A model generated the notes under the pieces. That model had not been told where the DNA came from and searched no databases. It saw nothing but the letters and a program-made list of their open reading frames with translations. A program made the translations under genes and the position numbers. A stretch of 17,313 bases of DNA from Acanthamoeba sp. SK_2022b (Eukaryota > Discosea > Longamoebia > Acanthamoebidae), in assembly GCA_027943245.1 (NCBI GenBank), contig JANDJZ010000840.1:1-17313 (forward strand), given 5' to 3'. The stretch's first letter is position 1. Each line of letters begins with the position of its first letter. Shown here piece after piece: positions 9,383 to 17,313 of this stretch.

Positions 9383-9846
9383 CTCAGCGACGAGTAAAGA
9401 GAGAGAGGAGAAGGATCTGCGCCCTCTGAGCTCGTGAGTTATAAAGCCTTTTACTCCTGTCTTGCGGTTCGCTTGTTGGCCTTTTGCCCTAAAGCAAGCA
9501 TGATGCTAAGAAAAAGGCAACCATTAGCAACTCCAGTAATGGATTTTGAAGAATGATCGCCTGCGTGATTGAGTATTGTTCAAATATTTACTAACCATAC
9601 GCACAGATTTTCGCGCCACGTGCGGCTTGGTGCCCTGTCTTCTTGGGGAGGGAGAAGGCGCGAGCACAGCCAAGGGCCTTAAGTGCCTGCACCGCTTGCT
9701 CCGATCTCCGGAGCTCTTCCGGGAGGAGAAAGGAAGGAGGATGCACCAACGCAGAGGAGAGCATTGGCCTGGTGGACCCCTCCCCCTGCCTTGGCTCTTC
9801 GTCTTGCAATCGAAGCGGCCCTTAACCAAGGGCGTGGAAGGAGGTT
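9383..9846. other. Intergenic region between the SANT/C2H2 and CENP-M genes
   Basis: This should hold the CENP-M 3' UTR and the promoter of the downstream gene. Short ORFs exist on both strands, but none has family likeness. A possible two-exon reading would need a 35-nt intron and is not accepted. Confidence 0.45.
9438..9445 (-). promoter_or_regulatory. Possible TATA element of the SANT/C2H2 gene
   Basis: The minus strand reads TTTATAAC, 56-63 bases upstream of the ATG at 9382. Position and composition are plausible for a core promoter, but the match is imperfect. Confidence 0.35.
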
Positions 9847-10804
9847 TCAGGCAAAGATGAGAGGGCTGATGTAGGGGACGAAGCCGTTCGCCAGCTCCGC
9901 CGCCTTGTAGACTCGCACGCATAGGTTTTGGAGGTGCTCTCGCCTCTGGTCGCAGACATAATAACCCCGCAAAGAAGAGAAGGTAAGGAAAGCAAGCTGC
10001 TGCGAGGGGCAGTCGCGCAGGGCAATGAATGATTACCGTAAGGTTGCAGTAGAAGACAGGCATGCCATAGACGTTGGTCACCGCCTCCAAGTGCTCCATG
10101 GTGAAGGCGTGGCTGCGATTGAGGTCAACTGATGAACAAGGCGAGATGAACCAGAGAGTTAGCGGCGCTGATGAAACCACTAGGCACGAAGAAGAAACAG
10201 GGGGGGGGGGCAAGAAGACGTGCCTCGCGTCGCAACAATGCAAGAGCGGCCTTGGGCGTAGTAGTCCTTGTCCACCTTGAGTAAGCGCGTTTTGAGGTTC
10301 GACAAGCTCTTCGCGTTGGTCATGTCAACAAAGAAAACGATGAAGTCGATGCGCGGACGCGATGCGTCTTCGGGCAACGGCAGTGCGGCCGTCATGTGGC
10401 TACCGCAAGCACACAAAAGGGTTTGAGCCTGCAGCAAGCAAGCAAGTGACGTGACGAGTCTAGAAGATCACTTACATTTTCGTTAGCACTCTCCACGGTT
10501 CCATAAGCATCGCCTTGGCTAGTGTCTTCTTGCCGGCCTTGGGGTCGCCAATGAACTAAAGGGAGATAGCATCGATTAGCAATATTGTGAATAATTTAGC
10601 CAAACCAACTGCAGCATGGTGGGGAAGGGTAGTTACAAGAAGCGTCATGCTGTTGGGTACCTCCCACGGGAGGGATTGATACAGTGAGAGGATCTCCCTC
10701 CGATCGCCCGAGGGAGGAGCTTCATCTGGCGTTGGTTCTGGTTGTTCGAGTGGCTGCTCTTGTGATTGTAATGGAGGCTTGAAGATCTGCCGGTACTTGC
10801 TCAT
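9847..10804 (-). CDS. CENPM: CENP-M-like kinetochore pseudo-GTPase
   Basis: Exons 10637..10804, 10476..10555, 10220..10399, 10037..10112 and 9847..9945 (minus) join in phase to 200 aa; human CENP-M is about 180. Landmarks match CENP-M in order. Strand beta-1 and a P-loop-like turn are MTLLFIGDPKAGKKT (53-67). Then come LPLPEDASRPRIDFIVFFVD (89-108), with the LPLP..RPRIDxIVF core of the vertebrate protein, CIVATRG, YGMPVFYCNL, and the C-terminal VRVYKAAELANGFVPYISPL. CENP-M is a GTPase-fold subunit of the inner kinetochore CENP-HIKM complex that lacks GTPase activity in vertebrates. Here NKxD (G4) is also absent, with ATRG in its place. The N-terminus carries about 50 extra Pro/Gln-rich residues. 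The middle junctions were chosen where phase and homology agree; one donor (GTCTTC) is unusual. A divergent Rab/Ras-like protein is the alternative. Confidence 0.78.
10200..10210. repeat. G11 homopolymer in a CENP-M intron
   Basis: Eleven G on the plus strand, so C11 in the transcript, lie a few bases after the GTCTTC donor of CENP-M intron 3. Confidence 0.85.
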
Positions 10805-11114
10805 GATGATGAGCGCACGACCGTTACCAACAGGGTATTGTGGAGGAACAACAAGGAAAAGAAGGGAGGAAAAGAATTGGAGGATGCTATTGCCAAGAAT
10901 CGATTGAAAGGAAGAGACCTGAGCGGAGGTACACAAAGGCGATTTTTATTTTTCTTCGACGAGTTTGCCAACTCGCGCTTCCACAACACTCTTACACTCG
11001 ACTTTACAATTGAATGTCGCGACAACTGCCTTCCTTCTCGATAGAGGCCTCCTCCATTCCTCGCCGCGTTTTCCTGCTTTCGTAATCTCTCTCTCTCTTA
11101 TTTCGTTTGCCGCT
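10805..11114. other. Intergenic region upstream of the CENP-M gene
   Basis: This 310-base gap between tandem minus-strand genes contains pyrimidine-rich and A/T-rich patches. It must include the CENP-M promoter and the ankyrin gene 3' end. I see no clear TATA box or further gene. Confidence 0.45.
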
Positions 11115-11663
11115 CTACTCGTTTCCATTCTCGATGGGAGGCTCAGCCTCGACTCGCCTCCTCTTGCGTGATGGCTGGTCAGTCGCCGAGCTGCTGCTGG
11201 TTGCCTCTCGCCTGGCGGCAGCCCACTCGGTTTCGGCGGTGTTGAGCCAACCCTCGAAGTACTCTACCAGTTCTGTGTTCTGGGTTTGGATGGCGAGCTG
11301 GAGGGGGCTGGGGTAGGATTTCGTCTTCTTCGTGATGAGCGCGCCCTGCTGCACGAGGGTCTTTGCACATTCGTTGAGCTTGTGCTTGACAGCAACGTAG
11401 AGCGGAGTGAAATCGTCGGGATCGACGAAATTGGGATCAGCCCCCTTCTCCGAGATGAAGGTGGCGAGATCGTCAAGGTTCTCCTCGAGCACAAGCATGA
11501 TCAAGAACTTGCCGAAGTAGCTCTTAGGGTCCTTCCCCTTGGCCACGACATTGCTCGGGTCGACATTTCGAGCGGAGATGGGCGAGACGAAGAGGGGCTT
11601 GCGCTGCGTGCGCCTGCCTCTGACGGTGGGCGTGGAGGGTGTGCGAGGGGTCGTGCTCATCAT
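11115..11663 (-). CDS. Small ankyrin-repeat protein with basic nuclear-type signal
   Basis: A single exon encodes 182 aa from MMSTTPRTP; the second Met is an equally good start. After a basic Thr/Pro-rich N-terminus come two to three ankyrin-like repeats. Repeat 1 is around NLDDLATFISEKGADPNFVD. Repeat 2 is FTPLYVAVKHKLNECAKTLV with QGALI. Repeat 3 is SPLQLAIQTQNTELVEYFEG. The C-terminal tail holds SRKRRRVE, a classic monopartite nuclear localisation pattern. Ankyrin repeats mediate protein binding; the partner is unknown. The ORF could extend ten codons upstream in frame to an ATG at 11693, but MMSTTP is preferred because translation there is close to the conserved part. Confidence 0.8.
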   Translation of the reverse strand: MMSTTPRTPSTPTVRGRRTQRKPLFVSPISARNVDPSNVVAKGKDPKSYFGKFLIMLVLEENLDDLATFISEKGADPNFVDPDDFTPLYVAVKHKLNECAKTLVQQGALITKKTKSYPSPLQLAIQTQNTELVEYFEGWLNTAETEWAAARREATSSSSATDQPSRKRRRVEAEPPIENGNE

Positions 11664-12070
11664 CACTTCACTTCTATTGTTCCTTCCTTCCACTCCAGGC
11701 CAAGGCCAGACAAAGAGATACGATTGTTGAAGAGGGCAGAAAACACAAAATCAAGGCCAAATGACCGTTGCTGTCTGTGTTTTCTCGGCCTTGCTGTCGA
11801 CACAAAACAACGCTGTCGTTTCCCGTCTGAGGCCACCACAAAACACACAGGCTGGACGAATAGCAAAGCAGGAGGACGTGCGTGTTGTTTTGTGACGCTC
11901 GGGCGTCGCAAGAGTATTCTGATGTTCTGTGTCATCAATATCGAATGGAGTGGACACTCCCCGCCTGTTTATACAATCGTCCACGTCCACCGCCACCAGG
12001 CCCTCTCTCCTACACAAACAACAGCGCCAGGCGCTGTAACTAACGCCAGACCACCTCGAGGCACGGATGA
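11664..12070. other. Intergenic region upstream of the ankyrin gene
   Basis: The minus strand has TATAAAC at 11968-11974, about 300 bases before the ankyrin ATG. A 91-codon ORF (start 11938) ends in a TGA that overlaps the ankyrin ATGATG. This could be a long leader with an upstream ORF or a leader containing an intron. No independent gene is supported. Confidence 0.4.
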
Positions 12071-12844
12071 TCAGGAGAAGAGCTTGAGGCCCTGGATGAT
12101 GTCGGGGTTCTTCATGGCGCCGTCCTTGTACTCCTTGATGGTGATGCGTCCCGTTCCGTTGGAGTCCATCTGCTCAAAGAACTCCTCCACGAGCTGCTCG
12201 TGCGATTCGTACTTCTTGCCAGAAAACGTCACCAGTGGGCCGACGAGCTTGTAGAAGGAGTCGAGCACCTTCGTCACGTCCTCTTTCGTGATGACGCCCG
12301 CTCCATGGACGTCAAACATATGGAACGCGACTGTCGTGCCAATACGAAACCAATCAGTGAGAACACCATTGGGGGGGGGGGGCAACGGACACGCAGGGAG
12401 GGGAGAGGCACATGAACGAAGAGAGCAACGCAACAAAGGCCAAAGAGGAGCGGGAGAAGCAGTTGCGTACACTCGAGCTTCTCATCAGGAGTGCCGCGCG
12501 TCATCACTGATAGAGCAGCTACGAACTCTTGGAAATTGATGGTTCCATCCTTGTTGGTGTCGAAGACGTTGAAGATGAGATCTTGAAGGAAGTTATCCAC
12601 AACGCCCATCTGCTTCATCACTTCTTTGAATTCGGTTTTGCTAATGACTCCTTGCGGCGTCTCCTTCCTGAACTGCTTATACATCGCGCTCAGTTCCTTC
12701 TGGTCGACTATTGACAAACAAAGACGTGGTTTAGTCACGTCTGGTATGTTGAGGAAGAATGAAAGGCGTAGTACAGTGCGTCTGCTCATTGAGCTTGTCC
12801 AATTCCTCCTTCCGCAAGGTGTTGCCCGCCTGTGAGTTGCCCAT
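12071..12844 (-). CDS. Neuronal calcium sensor (NCS/frequenin-like) EF-hand protein
   Basis: Exons 12775..12844, 12471..12707 and 12071..12330 (minus) join in phase to 188 aa, the usual length of NCS proteins. MGNSQAG is a typical N-myristoylation motif (Gly2, Ser at position 4 but not 6). Residues 10-58 match the NCS first EF-hand region (KEELDKLNEQTHF, then CPSG-like TPQG), which does not bind calcium in the family. EF2 (73-84, DTNKDGTINFQE) is canonical. EF3 (109-120, DVHGAGVITKED) lacks oxygen ligands at positions 3 and 5. EF4 (158-169, DSNGTGRITIKE) looks functional. ALSVMTRGTPDEKL and the ending NPDIIQGLKLF are family hallmarks. The role is a calcium-dependent membrane switch, inferred. 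Calcineurin B was considered, but length and ending fit NCS better. Confidence 0.9.
12371..12382. repeat. G12 homopolymer in an NCS-like intron
   Basis: Twelve G on the plus strand, so C12 in the transcript, lie inside the second intron of the NCS-like gene. Confidence 0.85.
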
Positions 12845-13533
12845 GTTACAATTTCCCTACGATCTGTGGGCCTATCTATAAGTCGAAATCAAATCGAACG
12901 GCAGATTTGATCGCCTCCCTCTTCAGCTAATACACTACGCACCTGCTTGTTCAACACAGAGACCGAGGCAACACCAAAGAAATGATAACAGAAACGCATA
13001 GGAAAACAGTCCGAGCAAGAGCTGGCGGAAAACAGCCCACCAGGGATGGTTTTGTGCTCTGTTACTCCTGCACAGGAATATGGTGACGAATTGGGGTTGA
13101 GTGAGACCAAGCTGCTGCTGGAGACACAAGGCCAAGGATGATCTGTGGCCACAGCCAACCTAAAAGTAATGCAAAAGGAGGCAATGCACATTCAAGTTAT
13201 AAGAACTGTGTGTGTATATTGTACAACACTGTCTGGCCAGTCCATGTGTTCTCCACATTTTCCACTCGATTGTGGGGCCACTGACAGTGCAAACTCAGTC
13301 TTTAATTGATAAAGAAAAACGGTTGCAGCGGCAAAAAAAGAACAAAACCAAACAGAGAATTTCATCTGACCTCCTCCGGAGACCGGCAGAGAAAGAAGAG
13401 AAAATGAAATCCAACCCAAAGAAAATAAAGAACTTAGGGTCCGTTAGATTCATAATCAGCGTCGACCTTCACACGCTTGTGCTCATCTCTGGCCAGAAAG
13501 CCGCGAAGGAACGGCAACGCTGGTTACCTTACC
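12845..13533. other. Divergent intergenic region between NCS-like and LSD1-like genes
   Basis: These 689 bases, more AT-rich than the flanks, must carry two promoters. On the minus strand, 12935-13135 encodes a hydrophobic stretch (WWAVFRQLLLGLFSYAFLL) followed by a GCAG|GTGCGT donor-like site. It may be a small membrane-protein exon or a 5' leader intron of the NCS gene. Neither is firm. Confidence 0.4.
12873..12880 (-). promoter_or_regulatory. Possible TATA element of the NCS-like gene
   Basis: The minus strand reads TATAGATA about 30-36 bases upstream of the ATG at 12844. The position is good and the sequence imperfect. Confidence 0.35.
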
Positions 13534-16500
13534 ATGGATGCCGAATGTAAGTCCAATCCGTCTATTCCCTCTCGCCTCTTTCCCCCCTCACCCCCTCACC
13601 GGTGGCCTTTCCCTGCCCTTATTCCCAAAGATGTTTCCGAGTACGGCCCTCGCTCTACGCGCGAGAAGAAGCAGGACAAAGGACTCTCCTACCAGCGACG
13701 GCTGCGCAACCGGCAAGCCAAGAAGGTGCAGCGCGAACTCGCCGGCCTTGAAGACTTTGACGAAGAGCGCACAGCAAGGGAGGAGTACAACAAGGAGCAC
13801 GGTATGCCGCTTCCACCTCACGCCCCTCCTCCTCCCCTCCCTATCGCACATGCCGTCCTCCTCCTTACGCCGCCCCGCCTGTGCTCTCGTCACGTGTCGT
13901 GCAGAGGCAGCCGTTCAAGTGGGGCTTCCGCCCGGGACGCTGTCCTGGCGGGAGAAGCGCGAGCTGCCGGCCACTGCGGCGGCCGACCCCGAGGCCTACG
14001 TGGTGGTCAGGAACTCGGTCCTCTGCAAATGGCTCAGGAACCCCCACGAGTACCTCACCCGCGCTGAAGCCATCAAGGGCCTGCGGGTACCCGCGTCCTC
14101 CCATAACCTGAACCTGCGCAGCAACCTGACCTCTCGGACCAGCCGTAGAGATCGCTAATGATTGTGGGGGGGGGGGGCGCTCGAACGCAGGCCAAACATG
14201 CCCCGACGGCGAAGCTGGCGCACGACTTCCTCACGCGCTACGGCTACATCAACACGGGCGTGTTTGAGAATCCACGGAAGGAATGGAACAAGGAGAAGGT
14301 CATCGTCCTCGGCGCCGGCGCGTCGGGTCTCGCTGCGGCCAAGCACCTCCACCACCTCGGCTATCGGTACTCCCCCTCCCCCCCACCACCCGGTCTCTTG
14401 CTTTCCTTTGTAGCGATAGCCCCCCCCCCACAACCACCACAAACCCAACCGCCAACTCACGTGGCCTCGCTGACTGTCCCGCCTCGCCGCTACGCAGAGT
14501 GACGGTTTTGGAGGCGCGGGATCGAGTGGGCGGGCGGGTCAACACGAACAGCTCGCTGGGCGGCGAGATCGACCTGGGCGCCATGGTCGTCACCGGTAAG
14601 AGAACCCGTGTTCTGCGGCTCGAGCTTCGCCAAGGCGAGAGGGCCTAACCTTGCGACCTCCTTAATTCTCTCTCCCCTCTCTTCCTGGCTCTCCCGAATC
14701 CGGCCAGGCACCATCGGCAACCCAGTGTTCAACCTCATCAAGCAGGTGCGCGAGGAGGTGCACATACTCGAGAGCGACTGTCCACTGTACACCGCCGCCG
14801 GCATCCCTCCGCCGACGGATGTCGACGAAAAGGTGGAGAAGGACTTCAACGACGTGCTCCGGCTCACCAACAAGGTTACCTCCCCCTCTCCTCCACTCTG
14901 CGTGCTCTCGGCGAGTTTGGTGTTTGCTCCTCTGGTTGGCTGACATGCGACGCGCGCGTGTGTGCAGGTCCAGTACTGGGACCTGATGCGCGAGGAAAAG
15001 AACACGCCCGTCGTGTTTGGCAAGGCGGCCTACGTCAAGCAGGAGACGAAGCTGGCGGTGCCCACGCCGGGAGAGGAGGAGGAGTTCAAGAAGGCCCTCG
15101 CCAGGCCCAGCGCCAAGGGCGAGGGCAAGGGCGAGGAGAAGGACGCCGCGCAGGCGATCAAGGCGGAGGCGGAGGAGGACTCGATGCAGGTGCCGTCGAT
15201 GGAGGAGGAGGAGGCCGAGGACACGCCCCAGCCCCAGCCACAGGCCAACGAGTCACAGCAGCTGCAGCAGGGACAGGACGACGTCGCGGGCGTCAAGCCC
15301 GAGCCCGAGCAGCTCGTCGGAGCAGAGGCCGTCGCTCCGGAAGCCGCGGCAGCGCCGGTGGAGGTGAAGCAGGAGACCGCCGCCGAGCCGATCAAAACCG
15401 AAGAGCAGAAGGCCGAGGCCCTCGCGTCCTTCTACGCCGAGCTCATGGGCGAAGATGCCGGCCAGCCCGTGGCGGGGGCAGAAGCGGGCACAGTCAAGGA
15501 GGAGCAGCCGCCCGAGAAGGGAGTCGCCACGAATGGCGCCGGCGACAGCAATAGGGCCGCCTCGCCCCCTCCCAGGAAGCGGGTGGTGTCGCTGGCCGCA
15601 GCGCTCTCCCTCTCGAGCTCCTCCGAGAAGATCGTCGACCGCACTTCTCTGGGCCGCGCCATTGACCACGTCCTGCAGGAGCAGGTACTCCCGCCACCGA
15701 GCGCTCTCCATTGCCCTCCTCCCCTTCTCCCCCTTGCTTGGTGCTCACCCCCCCCCCTCCTCTCCCTTCGTCCAATCTCCCCGTGTAGAAGCTCTACCCC
15801 GACTACACGTCGCTTGAACGGTCGACGTTTGATTGGCACGTGGCCAACTTGGAGTACGCGTGCGCCGCCGAGCTGGCCGACATCTCGCTTCGTCATTGGG
15901 ACCAGGTCAGCGTGCCTTCTCTCTCTCTCTCTCTCTCCACCTCCCTCCCCTCCTCTTCCGTCTGTGTGTCTGACCTCTCCCCCTCACACTCGATGTCAAG
16001 GACGATCAATACGATTTCGAAGGCCACCATTGCCTCCTGCGGAAGGGCTACGGCACGGTGCTTCAGAAGCTGGCCGACGGACTGGACGTGCGCTACGGGC
16101 ACCCCGTGCAGTCGCTCCGCTACGACGACGACGGCGTCACGGTGACGACGTCGAGCGGGGAGGCGTTCGAGGGCGACATCGTCCTCGTCACCCTCCCGCT
16201 CGGAGTTTTGAAGCAAGGGTAGGCCCGAGCCCCCCAGTCCCTCCCCCGCCCACAGGTCGTTGGTCTGATGTGGACCGTGCCCCCCTCCCTCTCCCTCTCC
16301 TCTGCAGGTCGGTCGACTTCAAGCCTCCGTTGCCGGGCTGGAAGGTGGACGTCATCAACCGAATGGGGTTCGGCAACCTGAACAAGGTGGGCCTCCTCTT
16401 CCCGGAGGTGTTCTGGGACGACACCAAGGACTACTTTGGCGTGTGCGACGACGACATCGACCAGCGGTTCGTTCAAACTCCGTGCCCTCTCCTCTCCCAG

Positions 16501-16861
16501 TCGATCGCTCATTACGTCGTTCGACCGTCGCGCGCGGCGGGGGGGGGGCGTGTGTGCGTGTTTAGGGGCGAGTGCTTCATCTACAACAACATGCACCGTT
16601 GCATGAACAAGCCTATCCTGCTGGCCCTCGTGGCCGGCGGCGCGGCCTACACGCACGAGGAGCGGAGCGACGAGGAGATCGTGGCCAGGGCCATGCGCAA
16701 GCTTCGGCAGGTCTACCCGGGCTGTCCCGACCCCATCAACCACGTCATCACCCGCTGGTACAGCGACCCGTTCGCTCGGGGCTCCTATTCTTACGTCTCG
16801 GTCGACGCCTCAGGTACATACGCGCCGGCGTGTGCTCGTGCGCCTCAAAGCCAGCTTTCGG

Positions 16862-16906
<45 letters not shown>

Positions 16907-17313
16907 GCATCGCAACAGGTGATGACTATGACATGTTGGCGCGCCCTGTTTCGCTGCGGCTCTTCTTTGCGGGCGAGGCCACGCAGCGAGAGCACCCCGC
17001 GACGGTGGCCGGGGCCTACCTGAGCGGCCTGCGCGAGGCCGGCCGCATCGACCGAGCGTGGAGCGGGCCGTTGGAGTCGGAGGAGCTCGTCGCGCAGGCG
17101 GCTGCCAGCAAGAAGAAGCGCAAGTCGGCCGCGAGCGAGTCCAAGGGCCACCGCAAGAGCGCGACGCAGAGCCTCGGCTCCCTGCCTCGATTCAAGAAGA
17201 AGGCCGGCGCCAGCAGCTCCGCCGGCAACGGGCATCCCGACGATCGCGATCGCGACCGAAGCGGCGATCGCTACGACCGCGACGACGGCGACCGATATCG
17301 CGACCGCGACAGG
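13534..17313 (+). CDS. LSD1/KDM1-type SWIRM-amine oxidase histone demethylase, 3' end missing
   Basis: Exons 13534..13546, 13631..13801, 13905..14086, 14191..14366, 14498..14595, 14708..14874, 14968..15684, 15789..15905, 16001..16218, 16308..16466, 16566..16813 and 16919..17313 join in phase to 887 aa before the edge. The start lies in ACCATGG. A basic N-terminus is followed by SWIRM (about 90-147; WLRNPHEYLTRAEAI, RYGYINTGVF). The FAD-binding GAGASGLAAAKHL is at 163-175 and EARDRVGGR at 186-194. The oxidase core resumes at WHVANLEYA and continues HWDQDD, LPLGVLK and RMGFGNLNK, with K646 at the catalytic-lysine position. It ends LALVAGG, ARGSYSYV and FFAGEATQREHPATVAGAYLSGLREAGR. LSD1 removes methyl groups from histone H3 Lys4 using FAD. 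About 200 disordered acidic residues sit at the tower position (about 285-490). The tail has KKKRK and an Arg/Asp-rich run. Proteins of this family lacking the tower occur in plants. Confidence 0.93.
14166..14177. repeat. G12 homopolymer in an LSD1-like intron
   Basis: Twelve G in the transcript strand lie 13 bases before the CGCAG acceptor of intron 3, in place of a pyrimidine tract. Confidence 0.85.
16863..16906. repeat. (CT)n(CA)n compound microsatellite in an LSD1-like intron
   Basis: About 11 CT units run directly into about 11 CA units in the last visible intron, 12 bases before the CAACAG acceptor. Confidence 0.9.

Noticed and set aside
9451..9809. A possible two-exon small gene on the minus strand after CENP-M
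   Set aside because: The reading needs a 35-nt intron, about half the shortest other intron here, and the product resembles nothing known.
11286..12254. A plus-strand 322-codon ORF
   Set aside because: It is antisense to the ankyrin and NCS-like genes and spans their intergenic gap, with no family likeness of its own.
14958..15554. A Gly/Arg-rich ORF in a second plus-strand frame over the LSD1-like insert
   Set aside because: This is a GC-rich shadow frame; the frame that joins in phase to the flanking oxidase exons is different and has LSD1 landmarks on both sides.
16120..16743. A minus-strand 207-codon ORF over the LSD1-like exons
   Set aside because: It lies antisense to well-supported exons and crosses their introns; typical of GC-rich coding DNA.
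1..17313. Mobile elements, CRISPR arrays, tRNA or rRNA genes, bacterial operons
   Set aside because: No terminal repeats, transposase motifs, spaced repeats or cloverleaf-like segments were seen by eye; the many spliced genes show this is eukaryotic nuclear DNA. Covariance-model searches could not be run.

Overview
The window looks like dense, GC-rich nuclear DNA of a free-living amoeba, most probably Acanthamoeba or a close relative. That is inferred from gene content, intron style and composition; no marker gene proves it. Genes are a few hundred bases apart. Most are cut by short introns (mostly about 68-110 nt) whose donors are often GTAC or GTGCGC. All exon models here were built by hand by matching reading frame, splice phase and protein-family similarity. 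Every one closes in phase, but none has transcript support.

Layout, left to right. (1) The 3' part of a + strand gene for an actin-binding protein with tandem coactosin-like ADF-H domains. (2) A - strand gene for a U-box protein that appears to carry three membrane segments. (3) A - strand gene for a Glu/Gln-rich coiled-coil protein with a hydrophobic C-terminus. (4) A + strand, 11-exon gene for an RlmL/YpsC-like THUMP guanine-N2 rRNA methyltransferase. (5) A - strand gene for a nuclear regulator with a SANT/Myb-like segment, one C2H2 zinc finger and a C-terminal conserved domain. (6) A - strand, five-exon gene whose product matches the kinetochore pseudo-GTPase CENP-M from end to end. (7) A - strand single-exon ankyrin-repeat protein with a basic nuclear-type signal. 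(8) A - strand gene for an NCS/frequenin-like EF-hand protein with an N-terminal myristoylation motif. (9) A + strand gene, running off the right edge, for an LSD1/KDM1-type SWIRM amine oxidase (histone lysine demethylase).

The genes are not an operon. Pairs 1/2 and 4/5 are convergent with only 128 and 136 bases between stops. Pairs 3/4 and 8/9 are divergent and share an upstream region. Genes 5, 6, 7 and 9 all point to the nucleus (DNA binding, kinetochore, chromatin), but nothing in the sequence shows that they act together.

Three observations stand out. The first is an apparent amoebozoan CENP-M that still keeps a nearly intact P-loop. The second is that the LSD1 homologue has no recognisable CoREST-binding tower; a disordered acidic insert with six psi-K-x-E (SUMO-type) motifs sits at that point of the fold. 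The third is the U-box protein with several membrane segments. No mobile element, CRISPR array, tRNA or rRNA gene was seen.
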